Positions 1 to 9,943 are shown, counted from the stretch's first letter. The stretch: DNA of 64,000 nt from Pinibacter aurantiacus (GCF_019130065.1 NZ_JAHSPG010000009.1:62001-126000); one strand, 5' to 3'. Made by a program: numbers and translations. Notes: generated by a model not told the origin, from the letters alone.

Positions 1-2087
1 CCAAAGATTATCCTTCGAAAAGATTAAGCGAGTTGTCTGTTAACATTGGCTACAACTCAAAAACCACTTTCAAGAATTTTTATACAGGGTTTCCAAAAGG
101 CAAATATGATGCGCTTGGATTCTTTGATGACTCAAGATTGATACCTGCTCCATATTACAACAGAGGCGGATCTTTTATTAACGAAAAGCCAGAGTTTAAA
201 AGAGAAGTAACTAAAATGTTCTCGAACACATTTGGTTATGAGCCTGCCAACCAAAGTCTTCCAAACATCAGCGTTTCCTACATGGGCGGCAACACAAAAA
301 TTCTCGGTGATAATAAAAAGCTTGGCTACATCTATTCGGTTGGCTACGCTAACGGCAGAAGGGTTTCTGAAAGACAGCGTGACGACTACCAGATTGATAA
401 GGTGTTCTTGTATGGTTACAATACTAACAACTACGACGTTAGAAATAATTTAGCGGCATTATTAAACCTTACCTATTCTTACGGAAAGAGCAAAATTTCA
501 TTCAAGAACCTGTTCAACAATGACTTCGTAAACACCAGTGCATTGCGTTCAGGAAGAAATGAAGTAAACGGCGCGTCGAACTTTTTCGACATCAAAAGCG
601 TGAATACCGAGCCTGCAAACAACGGTATCTTTAACTCGGTACTGGAAGGTACACACAAACTGCACCAGGACTGGACGCTTGACTGGAATGCTTCTTACGG
701 CCTTACTTACCGTAACCAGCCCGACCAAAAGATACTTACCTATCGTTCGGAAGACAACTCACACGACAATTTTTACTTGAAACTGAACTACGAAAACTCT
801 CCTGAGATCAGGAATGCGGGCCGTGTATATTCATTCTTACACGAGAATATCCTCGGAGCAAACGCAAATCTTACAAAGGAGTTTCGTTTGTGGAACCAGT
901 CGCAGAAATTTAAAATAGGAACTGCGAACTATTATCGCGACAGGTCTTCTGAAGCAAATGCTTTAGGTTACGCATCACTTGATATGTATGGTGTACAGAT
1001 CTATGAAGGAAAGAACACTTCTTTTAATAACATCTTCAGCCCGGAAAATATTGACGCTTACAATTTGACAGTTGCCAACATTGCAACAAACACCGTGCAG
1101 TACACCGGTCAGGCTATGCTGAATGCCGGCTACGTAATGCTCGACAATAAATTCAATGATAAACTTCGCTTAACCTGGGGTGCACGCGTTGAGAATTATC
1201 AGCAAACGCTTTCTTCTAAAAACAAAGCAGATATCAAGCTGAACAACCTGGATGTATTGCCTTCTTTCATTTTAACTTATGCGTTGAACAACAGAACGAA
1301 CTTAAGACTTGCCGCTTCCCAGGCAGTAAACAGACCTGAGTTTCGTGAGTTGGCTTCTTATAGCGTGTACGATTATGATAACAATCTGAGCATTATTGGT
1401 AATGATAAATTAGTACGTTCTAAAAATACCAACGCGGACCTTCGCTATGAGTGGTTTCCAGCGGCCGGTGAAATTTTCTCTGTAAGTACGTTCTATAAAT
1501 TCTTTGATAAGCCTATTGAGCAAACCAACAGAGGTAATGATGTTTTATCTTATGCCAATGCTACGAACTCTAAGGTATATGGCGCAGAGCTGGAAATCAG
1601 AAAGAAGCTTGATTTCTTTGGAAACCGCTTCATGGAACACTTCGCTTTCTACGTGAATGCTGCTTACATGAAAGGTTCTGTGAAAATTGATACAGTGGCA
1701 ATCAATAGCCCAATGCAGGGACAATCGCCATACCTGATCAACACTGGTATTAACTACACTTCGTTTAATGATAATTTCTCTGTCAATGTATTGTACAACA
1801 GGATCGGACCGAGATTAAGGTTCCGTGCGATGAGCGGTGCAGCGATGAACATTTTCGAGAAACCCCGCGACGTGATCGACTTGCAGATAGCACAGAAATT
1901 CTATCATCAGAAACTGGAAGTAAAATTTACAGTGAGCGATCTGTTAGCTCAGCCATTTGCATGGTACTACAAGTTTGACAGCAATACCTCAAACATTAAT
2001 TACAAGGCATCTGACGATAGGATCATTACCTCATTCAAATACGGAACAACGGCCATACTAGGCCTGAAATATAATTTCGGCAAATAG
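1..2087 (+). CDS. TonB-dependent receptor, C-terminal part (5' end outside window)
   Basis: The frame is open to the left edge: codons upstream of the first start-like TTG at 33 are also coding, so the true start lies before the window. About 694 residues remain, rich in alternating aromatic and polar strands with Asn/Tyr-rich loops, as in the barrel of outer-membrane TonB-dependent receptors; AVNRPEFREL near residue 440 is a typical barrel motif of this superfamily. The plug and any carboxypeptidase-like N-terminal domain are not visible. The protein ends in YNFGK. A lipoprotein gene starts 46 nt downstream on the same strand, so the two probably form an operon moving one ligand. The ligand cannot be read from the sequence. 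Confidence 0.9.
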   Translation, partial: KDYPSKRLSELSVNIGYNSKTTFKNFYTGFPKGKYDALGFFDDSRLIPAPYYNRGGSFINEKPEFKREVTKMFSNTFGYEPANQSLPNISVSYMGGNTKILGDNKKLGYIYSVGYANGRRVSERQRDDYQIDKVFLYGYNTNNYDVRNNLAALLNLTYSYGKSKISFKNLFNNDFVNTSALRSGRNEVNGASNFFDIKSVNTEPANNGIFNSVLEGTHKLHQDWTLDWNASYGLTYRNQPDQKILTYRSEDNSHDNFYLKLNYENSPEIRNAGRVYSFLHENILGANANLTKEFRLWNQSQKFKIGTANYYRDRSSEANALGYASLDMYGVQIYEGKNTSFNNIFSPENIDAYNLTVANIATNTVQYTGQAMLNAGYVMLDNKFNDKLRLTWGARVENYQQTLSSKNKADIKLNNLDVLPSFILTYALNNRTNLRLAASQAVNRPEFRELASYSVYDYDNNLSIIGNDKLVRSKNTNADLRYEWFPAAGEIFSVSTFYKFFDKPIEQTNRGNDVLSYANATNSKVYGAELEIRKKLDFFGNRFMEHFAFYVNAAYMKGSVKIDTVAINSPMQGQSPYLINTGINYTSFNDNFSVNVLYNRIGPRLRFRAMSGAAMNIFEKPRDVIDLQIAQKFYHQKLEVKFTVSDLLAQPFAWYYKFDSNTSNINYKASDDRIITSFKYGTTAILGLKYNFGK

Positions 2088-2133
2088 CCCTTTGTGATGC
2101 CGAAGATTTTAGAAAAACAAGAAAACAAAAACA

Positions 2134-3534
2134 ATGAAAAAGATCGCAGCATTTCTTTTACTAGGATCCTTTGCGTTCAGCATTGGATGTAAAAAAAGCG
2201 ACAGCTCTCCGGATCCAAGTGGTGGCGGCAACACCGGTGGTGATGTTGTTAACCCGGCTACAAACACTGTGGACATCCGTGGTGTAATTAAAGCAGACAG
2301 AAAATTTACCAAAGACAAAACATACCGCCTGCGTGGATATGTGTATGTAACAGACGGCGCAACTTTAACAATTGAGCCAGGTACTAAAATTGTATCTAAC
2401 AAAGACTCCGCAGGTGTTTTGGTGATCTACAGAGATGCAACCATCGTTGCCGATGGTAATGCAGACAACCCAATCGTTTTCACTTCAAATGAAACTACAA
2501 AAGCTCCTGGTGATCTCGGTGGCGTAGTATTGGTTGGTCAGGCAAAAGGTAACAACAACCACACTGTTATTGAAGGTGGTGTTGATGCTGCATTCAGTGC
2601 ATTTGGCGGTACTAACGATGCGCACAGTTCTGGTACACTCCGTTATGTACGTATCGAGTATGCCGGTAAAGCAGTTAACCCGGGCGATGAAATCAACGGT
2701 CTTTCTTTATATGGTGTAGGTTCCGGTACTACTATCGACTACATTCAGGTTATCCGTGGTTTGGATGATGCTTTCGAATTTTTCGGTGGCGCTGTAAACT
2801 GTAAACACCTTATCGCTTACAACTGTGCTGATGACGATTTCGATATGGACGACGGTTACCGCGGTATGATCCAGTACGCTATCTCTATCAAAGATCCTAA
2901 GTTCACTGATGCAAAAGGTACAACTGGTGATATCTCTAACAACTTTGAAGTAGATAACGTTAACCCATCTAACGGTTTCCAATTGAGCAGAACACCAATC
3001 ACTGCACCTACTTTGTCAAACTTTACTGCGGTTGGTCCTAATAATGCTTCAGGTACTAGCACAGACTATGGTTATGGCATGCGTTGGAGAAGAGGTGCAA
3101 GATTTGTTTTGGCAAACTCAATCGTTATGGGTGGTCAGAAAGCTGGTCTTGATATCGATGATGATTCAACTGCTAACTACTATAAAAATGACACAAGCCG
3201 TTTCTACAACAGCTTCTTGCATTCAGTAGCGAACAATTTCCAATTGGGTAACTCAAGCGCTGTAAAAGTTTACGACGTAGCTTCTTTGCAAGCAAAAGTT
3301 ACAGGTAATGATTTAAGCGCGGTTTACGCAGATCCTGCTGCGATCAAATTAACAGATCCGTTTAACACTGCAGCTCCAAATGTTAAGCCTGCTACTGGTT
3401 CACCTGCGCTTTCTACTGCCGGTAAATTTGATTACAGAGGTTTGACAAATGCATTCTTCGATAAAACATCTTTCGTAGGTGCAATGGATGCTACTAACGA
3501 CTGGACAGCAAAATGGACAGTTTGGAATAAATAA
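2134..3534 (+). CDS. Lipoprotein with beta-helix-like repeats, partner of the upstream TonB receptor
   Basis: 466 residues. Signal peptide II with a clear lipobox ending at Cys19 (FSIGC), followed by Lys, Ser and Asp residues and a Gly/Pro-rich linker. The body starts with short repeating strands (TLTIEPGTKIV, VLVIYRDATIV, NPIVFTSNE) of the kind seen in right-handed parallel beta-helix proteins. No catalytic residues are recognised. The 46-nt gap from the receptor gene and the lipid anchor suggest an outer-membrane accessory lipoprotein. A similar arrangement of TonB receptor plus this lipoprotein type is common in Bacteroidota; the substrate is unknown to me. A strong terminator follows the gene. 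Confidence 0.8.
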   Translation: MKKIAAFLLLGSFAFSIGCKKSDSSPDPSGGGNTGGDVVNPATNTVDIRGVIKADRKFTKDKTYRLRGYVYVTDGATLTIEPGTKIVSNKDSAGVLVIYRDATIVADGNADNPIVFTSNETTKAPGDLGGVVLVGQAKGNNNHTVIEGGVDAAFSAFGGTNDAHSSGTLRYVRIEYAGKAVNPGDEINGLSLYGVGSGTTIDYIQVIRGLDDAFEFFGGAVNCKHLIAYNCADDDFDMDDGYRGMIQYAISIKDPKFTDAKGTTGDISNNFEVDNVNPSNGFQLSRTPITAPTLSNFTAVGPNNASGTSTDYGYGMRWRRGARFVLANSIVMGGQKAGLDIDDDSTANYYKNDTSRFYNSFLHSVANNFQLGNSSAVKVYDVASLQAKVTGNDLSAVYADPAAIKLTDPFNTAAPNVKPATGSPALSTAGKFDYRGLTNAFFDKTSFVGAMDATNDWTAKWTVWNK

Positions 3535-3615
3535 TTGATAGGAATTATAAACAACCCTATTTGACCGAATGGTTGCCAACGTGCAACTGTGTGTTAAGAA
3601 TTAAAAATTCTAATC

Positions 3616-3648
3616 GCCCCGATTTCAATCGGGGCTTTTATTTTTTTT
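3616..3648 (+). terminator. Rho-independent terminator
   Basis: A stem GCCCCGAT/ATCGGGGC with a 4-nt loop is followed by TTTTA and a run of eight T. It lies 82 nt after the lipoprotein stop codon and should end the receptor-lipoprotein transcript. Confidence 0.88.
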
Positions 3649-3780
3649 AGTTGTTAGTTGATGGTTGTTAGTTGTTAGAAAGTAACTGATGTTGCCTCTT
3701 TGTTAACACAACGTAACACTCGATTTATAAAGTATGCTTGAACTAAATGCCTAACAACCAACAACTAACAACGAGCAACC
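3648..3780. repeat. Heptad inverted-repeat element, word TTAGTTG
   Basis: The left arm (3648-3679) reads TTAGTTG, TTAGTTG, ATGGTTG, TTAGTTG, TTAG. The right arm (3751-3780) is the reverse complement type (CTAACAACCAACAAC). The spacer is about 70 nt. The element directly follows the terminator T-run and ends 7 nt before the Pho-box-like array. Confidence 0.85.
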
Positions 3781-3787
3781 CCGATCT

Positions 3788-3842
3788 CTTAACATTGCGG
3801 TAATATTAGGATAACATTGGCTTAATGTTGCCTTAACATTGT
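3788..3842 (+). promoter_or_regulatory. Five tandem 11-bp repeats, Pho-box-like operator
   Basis: Five units in perfect 11-bp register: CTTAACATTGC, GGTAATATTAG, GATAACATTGG, CTTAATGTTGC, CTTAACATTGT. TAA at unit positions 3-5 and TT at 8-9 are invariant. Direct repeats of 11 bp are the known DNA-binding footprint of PhoB/PhoP-type OmpR-family regulators (for example TTAACA-type repeats of Bacillus PhoP). The last unit ends 43 nt before the ATG at 3886, about where a -33 element would be. The regulator is inferred; the repeat is directly visible. Confidence 0.65.
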
Positions 3843-3885
3843 GTTCACAGCTGTACTAGAGTTTTGCATAAAATTTAACACACAG

Positions 3886-6800
3886 ATGCAACGTTTACTA
3901 GTGCTATGCATAGCCTTCTTGACTATGACGGCAATCACTAAAACCTATGCCCAGGAAACAACTGCTACATTGAGCGGATCAGTTTCTGGTGTCAATGGCG
4001 AACCTGCCCAGGGAGCTACCATTCTTGTAAAACATGAACCTACTGGTTTCAAAACAAGCACTCAAGCTAATAACAAGGGAACTTATTTTATACCTAACTT
4101 AAAAGTTGGCGGCCCTTACACAATTACTATATCATACGCAGGTTCAAAAACAGAAGAATTCAAAGACGTATACCTTTCATTAGGTAACAACCCAGACATT
4201 AACCTTGCGTTCAAACAAAGCAACAGCGAACTGAAAGAAGTAACTGTAGTTGCTGCAGGTAAAAAAACAGCAGCTGCCGGTCTTTCAGTAGGAAAAGTTC
4301 AATTGAACACCCTTCCTTCTATCGGTCGCGGTATTGGCGATTTCACAAGACTTACTCCTCAATCAAACAACAACTCATTTGCGGGTAGCAACTTCCGTTA
4401 TAACAACTTCACTTTGGATGGTGCTATTAATAACGACGCGATTGGTTTCAGTAACTCCGCTGGTGGAACGAGCGGCGGCGGTCAAGCCGGTACTGCAGGT
4501 GCCGGTACACGTACAAACCCATACAGCCTTGAAACGATCCAGGAGATACAGGTACAACTTGCTCCATACGATGTAAAGCTTGGTAACTTTACAGGAGGTA
4601 GCGTAAACGCTGTAACTAAAAGCGGTACAAACGAATTTCATGGTTCATTATATGGCTTCGGTCGTACACATGCGTTGGTTGGTAAAAGCGTAGACGGTTT
4701 GAAAACCAAAATGAGCAATGACTTTTACGATTACCAATCAGGGTTCACTTTAGGTGGTCCGATCGTTAAGAACAAAGCTTTCTTCTTTATCAATGCAGAG
4801 CTTGGACGTGGTCAAATGCCTACATTCTACAATGCAGGTGATCCAGGCGCTGCGATGACAAAAGCTGAAGGCGATGCGATCATCAACAAAATGAAAACGC
4901 AGTACAACTACGATCCGGGCACTTACACACCAGGCAAAATTTTCACCAACAGTAATAAATTCTTCGCTAAACTGGATTTCAATCTTAGCCCAAAAAGCAC
5001 TTTGATGGTCCGTGGCTTGTACACTTCTGGTTGGGGTAACAACCTTGAGCGTACTACAACTAACTTCCAGTTCTCTTCTACTGACTTTACTCAACACACC
5101 AACAACATTAACCTTGTTGCTGAGTTAAAAACAAAGATCAACAACAACGTAAGCAACCAGGCAATTGTGAGCTACATCAATGTACATGAGTACAGAGATT
5201 TTCCAACTCCAATGAACGCTTCTGGTCAGCCTTATGGTGTTCCTGCTACTCCATTCATCAGTATCGACAACGACCGCATTTGGTTGGGTACATGGAGAGA
5301 AGCTTCTATCTACAACATGAAGCAACAAACATTTGAGTTTACAGATAACGTAACTGTTACAAAAGGAATCAACAAATTTACTTTCGGTACACACAACGAG
5401 TTTTACAAGCTGTCATACGGATTCCTGAACTCATGGAATGGTCGTTGGGAATATTCAGGTGGTTTGAATAAATTCCTTGCTGACCAGCCTTCGCGTATCC
5501 GTGGTGTGTTCCCAAGAGACGCAAAAATTGACAATGACAGAAATTCTTTGTACGACAACGTTCCGGGCAGCAGCTACAATGTTAACCTTACAAGCTTGTA
5601 TGCGCAGGACGAAATTGCCATCACCAAAAAATTCAAGATCACTCCGGGTGTGAGAGTTGACTATCCTTTCTTAGGGAAAAAATTCCCACTCGATTCAGCG
5701 TTGAATGGTACAGCCAACTACGTTTCATCTAATCCTACTTATTCTCACACTCCATTTAATGAATTTACTAATAAATGGTTGGGTGACGCTACAATATCTC
5801 CACGCTTAGGTTTTAACTGGGATATCAAAGGAAACCAAACATTGGTATTGCGTGGAGGAGCAGGGATCTTCGTAGGTCGTATGCCTTTCGCATGGATGGG
5901 TTATGCTAGTACGTTAACAGGTAACAACTTTGGTAACATTGACTACAGACCAGCTTCTGGTACAACAGTTGGTTTGGCAATGAATCCAACAAACCTGTAT
6001 GATACCGTTTATAAGCATTCCCCTTCTGCAGCAAGCACACGTGAGGTTGATATCGTAGACAACAATTTTAAATTACCTGCGATCCTTCGTTCAAACATCG
6101 CAGTAGACTATAAATTCGGTAAAGGATATAAATTGACTTTGGATGCGATGTACACAAAAACCATCCATGATGTGAAGTTCCAGCAGATCAACGTAAAGGA
6201 TAGTGCTCAGTACTATACTACTGGTCCTACTCAAACGCCTTACTATGTTGGTGGTAAAAACAATTCACAGTACTCTAACGTGTATTTGCTGACAAACACA
6301 AGCGAAGGTTACCGTTATAACTTAACTGCACAGTTAAGCAAAGTAACAAACGGAATCCCGGTAGGTAAGTATTCTACATTGAATCTTAACTGGATGGTAG
6401 CTTACACTTACGGTATGAGTAAAGACGTTTCAAACGGTATCCGCAACTCATTCCAAAGTAACTACGAGGTGAATCCTTCGATCAATCCGCAGAATACTCC
6501 ATTGGGTTATTCGAACTTTGATCTTCGTCACCGTATCGTTGCTACAATCAGTGGTGCGTTGAACTGGAGCGCAAGCAACTCTACATCACTTGCATTCTTC
6601 TACTCAGGTCAGGCTGGTAGCCCGTATTCATTAATTTATACAAATGCACCATTTGGTAACTCATCAAATGCTCCATTGCCTTACATTCCTAAAGATCAAA
6701 GCGATATTCAATTGGCTGATTACAAAAAATCTGATGGAACAACATACACGGCAGCTCAACAGTACGCTGATTTGAATAAATTCATCGAAGGTGATAGCTA

Positions 6801-7185
6801 CCTGAGCAAACACAGAGGTCAGTATGCAGAGCGTAACGGTTTGCGTACTCCATGGAACCACCAACTTGATATGAAGATTATGCACGAATTAAAATTGGGT
6901 GGTGGTAAACACTCACTTCAATTCAGCTTCGATGTGTTGAACGTATTGAATCTGATAAGCAACAGCATGGGGCACATTACGTTTGTAACCAACGTTAACA
7001 ACTATACTGTTAACTTCCTGAAATTCGCTAATGACGGTTCAGGTAAAGCTCCGGGTTCACCAGCTTCTGGTTACTCACCAACATTCAACTTCTTGCCACC
7101 ACCTGCAGGTGTTGATCATTACTACACTAATGATCCTATCAACTCTCGTTGGCAAGGTCAGTTCGGTATCAAATATTCTTTCTAA
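3886..7185 (+). CDS. Oar-like TonB-dependent receptor with carboxypeptidase-like N-terminal domain
   Basis: 1099 residues from the ATG at 3886. An upstream GTG at 3841 would put the coding region inside the operator repeats and before the hydrophobic signal peptide (MQRLLVLCIAFLTMTA...TYAQ), so it was not used. Domain order: signal peptide, carboxypeptidase-regulatory-like fold at about 28-105, plug at about 120-260 with LDGAINNDAIGFS and a Gly-rich stretch, then a large barrel ending in F (GIKYSF), the usual last residue of an outer-membrane protein. This is the architecture of Oar (Myxococcus) receptors. The Pho-box-like array directly upstream suggests expression under phosphate limitation, which is an inference. 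Confidence 0.88.
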   Translation: MQRLLVLCIAFLTMTAITKTYAQETTATLSGSVSGVNGEPAQGATILVKHEPTGFKTSTQANNKGTYFIPNLKVGGPYTITISYAGSKTEEFKDVYLSLGNNPDINLAFKQSNSELKEVTVVAAGKKTAAAGLSVGKVQLNTLPSIGRGIGDFTRLTPQSNNNSFAGSNFRYNNFTLDGAINNDAIGFSNSAGGTSGGGQAGTAGAGTRTNPYSLETIQEIQVQLAPYDVKLGNFTGGSVNAVTKSGTNEFHGSLYGFGRTHALVGKSVDGLKTKMSNDFYDYQSGFTLGGPIVKNKAFFFINAELGRGQMPTFYNAGDPGAAMTKAEGDAIINKMKTQYNYDPGTYTPGKIFTNSNKFFAKLDFNLSPKSTLMVRGLYTSGWGNNLERTTTNFQFSSTDFTQHTNNINLVAELKTKINNNVSNQAIVSYINVHEYRDFPTPMNASGQPYGVPATPFISIDNDRIWLGTWREASIYNMKQQTFEFTDNVTVTKGINKFTFGTHNEFYKLSYGFLNSWNGRWEYSGGLNKFLADQPSRIRGVFPRDAKIDNDRNSLYDNVPGSSYNVNLTSLYAQDEIAITKKFKITPGVRVDYPFLGKKFPLDSALNGTANYVSSNPTYSHTPFNEFTNKWLGDATISPRLGFNWDIKGNQTLVLRGGAGIFVGRMPFAWMGYASTLTGNNFGNIDYRPASGTTVGLAMNPTNLYDTVYKHSPSAASTREVDIVDNNFKLPAILRSNIAVDYKFGKGYKLTLDAMYTKTIHDVKFQQINVKDSAQYYTTGPTQTPYYVGGKNNSQYSNVYLLTNTSEGYRYNLTAQLSKVTNGIPVGKYSTLNLNWMVAYTYGMSKDVSNGIRNSFQSNYEVNPSINPQNTPLGYSNFDLRHRIVATISGALNWSASNSTSLAFFYSGQAGSPYSLIYTNAPFGNSSNAPLPYIPKDQSDIQLADYKKSDGTTYTAAQQYADLNKFIEGDSYLSKHRGQYAERNGLRTPWNHQLDMKIMHELKLGGGKHSLQFSFDVLNVLNLISNSMGHITFVTNVNNYTVNFLKFANDGSGKAPGSPASGYSPTFNFLPPPAGVDHYYTNDPINSRWQGQFGIKYSF

Positions 7186-7207
7186 AATATTATATGCTGA
7201 AAACGGA

Positions 7208-7236
7208 AAGAGGTCGTCGAAAGACGGCCTTTTTTA
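7208..7236 (+). terminator. Rho-independent terminator after the Oar-like receptor
   Basis: Stem AGGTCGTC/GACGGCCT with a GAAA-type loop (G-U pair in the stem) followed by six T, 22 nt after the stop codon. Confidence 0.85.
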
Positions 7237-7263
7237 TTGCCTTATAGTGTAGTGTTTGAAAGT

Positions 7264-7508
7264 GCGCAATTAGGAATTAGGAATTAGGAATTAAGAATTC
7301 CGCGCATTCAACTAAGCCCCAGCGGGGCGGCACGTTAGTAGCTCCATAATAAAATTTGCAACCATAATACCAGCCCCAGCGGGGCGACATGTTAAACCGG
7401 CCCGTAGGCCGGAAATAGTAGGCAGGCAATGCTATTACTAGCTTACTATTACCTAAATGTTAATCCCTACACGCCTTTCCAACTTCTAATTCCTAATTTC
7501 TAATTCCT
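7264..7508. repeat. Heptad inverted-repeat element, word GAATTAG, enclosing REP-like palindromes
   Basis: The left arm (7264-7304) holds GAATTAG-type heptads (CAATTAG, GAATTAG, GAATTAG, GAATTAA). The right arm (7483-7508) is the complement with AAATTAG and GAATTAG units. The roughly 180-nt spacer contains two GCCCCAGCGGGGC palindromes (7316-7328, 7373-7385), the second followed by GACATGTTAAAC, and CCGGCCCGTAGGCCGG at 7397-7412. No gene is seen in this 360-nt gap. Confidence 0.8.
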
Positions 7509-7512
7509 TCTT

Positions 7513-7520
7513 TACTTTCG
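7513..7520 (+). promoter_or_regulatory. -7 element TACTTTCG
   Basis: A one-base variant of the Bacteroidota TAnnTTTG box, 25 nt before the ATG of the D-lactate dehydrogenase gene and just after a heptad arm. Confidence 0.5.
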
Positions 7521-7545
7521 TAACACAACACTAAAAACCTACATC

Positions 7546-8529
7546 ATGCAAATAGCCTTCTTCTCCACCAAATCTTACGACAGGCAATATTTCGATGCGT
7601 GCAACAAAGAACACAACATTATTTACATAGAAACACAACTGAACGAGCAAACAGTTGCTCTTGCTGAAGGAAGTGATGCCATTTGTGCGTTTGTAAATGA
7701 TGTATTGAATAAAAAAGTTATTGCTGAACTCGCCAGGCTCAACATCAAACTCATTGCCATGCGTTGCGCAGGTTACAACAATGTGGATCTGGAAGCGGCA
7801 AAAAAGAACGGCATTTCCGTTGTACGCGTGCCGGCCTATTCACCGTATGCAGTTGCGGAACATGCGCTGGCACTTATAATGACACTCAACCGCAAAACAC
7901 ACAAGGCATATAACCGCGTAAGAGAAGGAAATTTTTCCCTCGAGAAGCTCACCGGTTTTGACCTCTATGGGAAAACGGTTGGCGTTATTGGTACAGGAAA
8001 AATAGGACAGATATTTTGCGACATCATGGTAGGAATGGGTTGCAGGGTGCTGGCATTTGATGTCATTGCGAACAAAGAGCTGATGGCAAAAGGAGTGGAG
8101 TATCTGCCCTTGATAGACCTGTTGCCACAGTGCGAAATTATTTCATTGCATTGCCCTTTAACAGAGCAAACCCGCCACATCATCAATGAAGAAACACTCG
8201 GCATGATGAAACAGGGCTCAATGCTCATTAATACAAGCCGCGGCGCATTGGTAGATACCAAGGCTGCTATTGAAGCATTAAAAACCGGCCAGCTCGGGTA
8301 TTTGGGCATTGACGTATATGAACAGGAAGAAAAATTATTTTTTACCGATTGGAGTGAAGCCGTTATCCAGGACGACGTAATCATGCGCCTGATGAGTTTT
8401 CCCAACGTATTGATCACTGCCCACCAGGCCTTTTTCACAGAAGAAGCCCTCGAACAAATTGCAGAAGTTACCCTCAATAACATCAAAGCGTACGAAACTG
8501 GCAAGGAATTAGCTAATAAAGTCATCTAG
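7546..8529 (+). CDS. ldhA: D-lactate dehydrogenase / 2-hydroxyacid dehydrogenase
   Basis: 327 residues, the usual size. A cytoplasmic NAD-dependent enzyme reducing pyruvate to D-lactate. The nucleotide-binding motif GVIGTGKIG lies at 146-154. The catalytic set of the D-hydroxyacid dehydrogenase family is present: Arg232 (NTSRGALVD), an acidic residue in DVYEQEE (Glu261 or a neighbour), and His293 in TAHQAF. The segment LGYLGIDVYEQEEKLFF closely follows E. coli LdhA, which makes D-LDH more likely than a phosphoglycerate-type enzyme. The gene stands alone with its own -7 box. Related 2-hydroxyacid dehydrogenases are the alternative. Confidence 0.88.
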   Translation: MQIAFFSTKSYDRQYFDACNKEHNIIYIETQLNEQTVALAEGSDAICAFVNDVLNKKVIAELARLNIKLIAMRCAGYNNVDLEAAKKNGISVVRVPAYSPYAVAEHALALIMTLNRKTHKAYNRVREGNFSLEKLTGFDLYGKTVGVIGTGKIGQIFCDIMVGMGCRVLAFDVIANKELMAKGVEYLPLIDLLPQCEIISLHCPLTEQTRHIINEETLGMMKQGSMLINTSRGALVDTKAAIEALKTGQLGYLGIDVYEQEEKLFFTDWSEAVIQDDVIMRLMSFPNVLITAHQAFFTEEALEQIAEVTLNNIKAYETGKELANKVI

Positions 8530-8584
8530 TGAAGTTTTGAGCCGTTCTGCAAAGAAATTAGAGTGCTTTGGTCACAAATAGATT

Positions 8585-8735
8585 TCTCGCAGCGGACGCA
8601 ACGGAGCCGCGACACAGAGAGGTAATTCATGAAGTTCGTTGAACATTGTTATCGTCAGATGAGTGATTTTAGCAAAGTAAATGAACTGGACCTGTGTTCA
8701 CCCGCCGCTCCGCCGCGATCGCTGCGAGAAAAAAA
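8585..8735. repeat. GC-rich inverted segment between ldhA and gcvT
   Basis: CTCGCAGCGGACGC at about 8588 and CGCCGCGATCGCTGCGAG at about 8712 are roughly complementary around a 110-nt spacer. No ORF of note is present in this 270-nt gap. Confidence 0.4.
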
Positions 8736-8763
8736 CTTTGACCATTCTAAAAGAGCTTTCTCC

Positions 8764-8771
8764 TATTTTTG
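8764..8771 (+). promoter_or_regulatory. -7 element TATTTTTG before gcvT
   Basis: Matches TAnnTTTG. A TTTG at 8737-8740 could be the -33 element, with a slightly long 23-nt spacing. The predicted start is about 22 nt before the ATG at 8800. Confidence 0.55.
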
Positions 8772-8799
8772 CAGGGCTTAAAACTAAATTAAACAGTAC

Positions 8800-9885
8800 A
8801 TGAAGAATACTCCTTTTACCCAAAAACACATTGCTCTGGGTGCAAAAATGGCTCCGTTTGCAGGCTACAACATGCCTATTTCCTACACTGGTATCAACGA
8901 CGAACATGCAACAGTGCGCAACAACGCTGGTGTTTTTGACGTAAGCCACATGGGCGAATTCATCTTAAAAGGAGAAAATGCGCTGGATCTTATTCAGCGG
9001 GTAACAAGCAACGACGCTTCAAAACTCGAAGCCGGAAAAGCACAATACAGCTGTCTGCCAAACGAAAACGGCGGTATTGTAGACGACCTGCTGGTATATT
9101 GCATTGAACCCAACAAAGTGTACATGCTGGTAGTAAACGCTTCCAACATTGAAAAAGACTGGAACTGGATATCTGCACGCAACACTAAAAATGTTGAAAT
9201 GCACAACATTTCCGACAAAACCTGTTTGCTTGCAATACAAGGGCCAAGTGCTACCAAAATATTACAACCACTTACTGAAGTAGACATCCTTAATTTGAAA
9301 TACTACACTTTCGTAAAAGGAACTTTTGCGGGAGTTGAGAATGTTTTGATCAGTGCCACTGGTTATACCGGCGCTGGCGGAGTGGAGATCTATTTTGAAG
9401 ACAAAGACGGCGCAGCAGAGAAGATCTGGGACGCTATTTTCGAAGCAGGCACACCAAAAGGAATGAAAGCAATCGGCCTCGGTGCAAGAGATACTTTAAG
9501 ATTGGAAATGGGCTTCTGCCTTTACGGAAATGATATTGATGATACAACCAGCCCGCTGGAAGCAGGTCTTGGCTGGATCACCAAATTCACAAAAGACTTC
9601 ACCTCAAAAAGCACTTTTGAAAAACAAAAGGCAGAAGGCATTAAAAGAAAACTGGTAGGCTTTGAAATGATCGACAAAGGAATTCCGCGCAGTCACTATG
9701 AAATAAAAGATGCAGAAGGAAATGTTTTGGGATTTGTTACATCCGGTACGCAATCGCCAAGCCTTGGAAAAGCACTGGGCCTGGGCTATGTAGCTACTTC
9801 ACACGCAAATCTCGATACAGAAATTTTCATTGCTGTACGCGATAAATTGTTGAAAGCAAAAGTGGCTAAAATACCATTTGTATAA
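8800..9885 (+). CDS. gcvT: Glycine cleavage system aminomethyltransferase (T protein)
   Basis: 361 residues, standard for GcvT. It transfers the methylene group from the lipoyl arm of the H protein to tetrahydrofolate and releases ammonia. Family signatures: [11 protein letters not shown] at 44-54, [10 protein letters not shown] at 91-100 with the conserved acidic residue that activates the folate, and [13 protein letters not shown] around 245. The gcvH and gcvP genes are not in this window, so the system is split in the genome. A terminator follows immediately, so the gene is probably monocistronic. Confidence 0.95.
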   Translation: MKNTPFTQKHIALGAKMAPFAGYNMPISYTGINDEHATVRNNAGVFDVSHMGEFILKGENALDLIQRVTSNDASKLEAGKAQYSCLPNENGGIVDDLLVYCIEPNKVYMLVVNASNIEKDWNWISARNTKNVEMHNISDKTCLLAIQGPSATKILQPLTEVDILNLKYYTFVKGTFAGVENVLISATGYTGAGGVEIYFEDKDGAAEKIWDAIFEAGTPKGMKAIGLGARDTLRLEMGFCLYGNDIDDTTSPLEAGLGWITKFTKDFTSKSTFEKQKAEGIKRKLVGFEMIDKGIPRSHYEIKDAEGNVLGFVTSGTQSPSLGKALGLGYVATSHANLDTEIFIAVRDKLLKAKVAKIPFV

Positions 9886-9892
9886 CTGATAT

Positions 9893-9931
9893 AATTGCCG
9901 GCTATCTGAATGATTGCTGGCAATTTTTTTT
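9893..9931 (+). terminator. Rho-independent terminator after gcvT
   Basis: Stem AATTGCCGGC/GCTGGCAATT around a 13-nt loop, then a run of eight T. It ends 13 nt before the next start codon, so it could also affect expression of the SRPBCC gene. Confidence 0.8.
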
Positions 9932-9943
9932 AATTTCCTTAAT

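Noticed and set aside
3841-3885. GTG start at 3841 for the Oar-like receptor
   Set aside because: It would put the start inside the 11-bp operator repeats and place 15 residues before a normal signal peptide.
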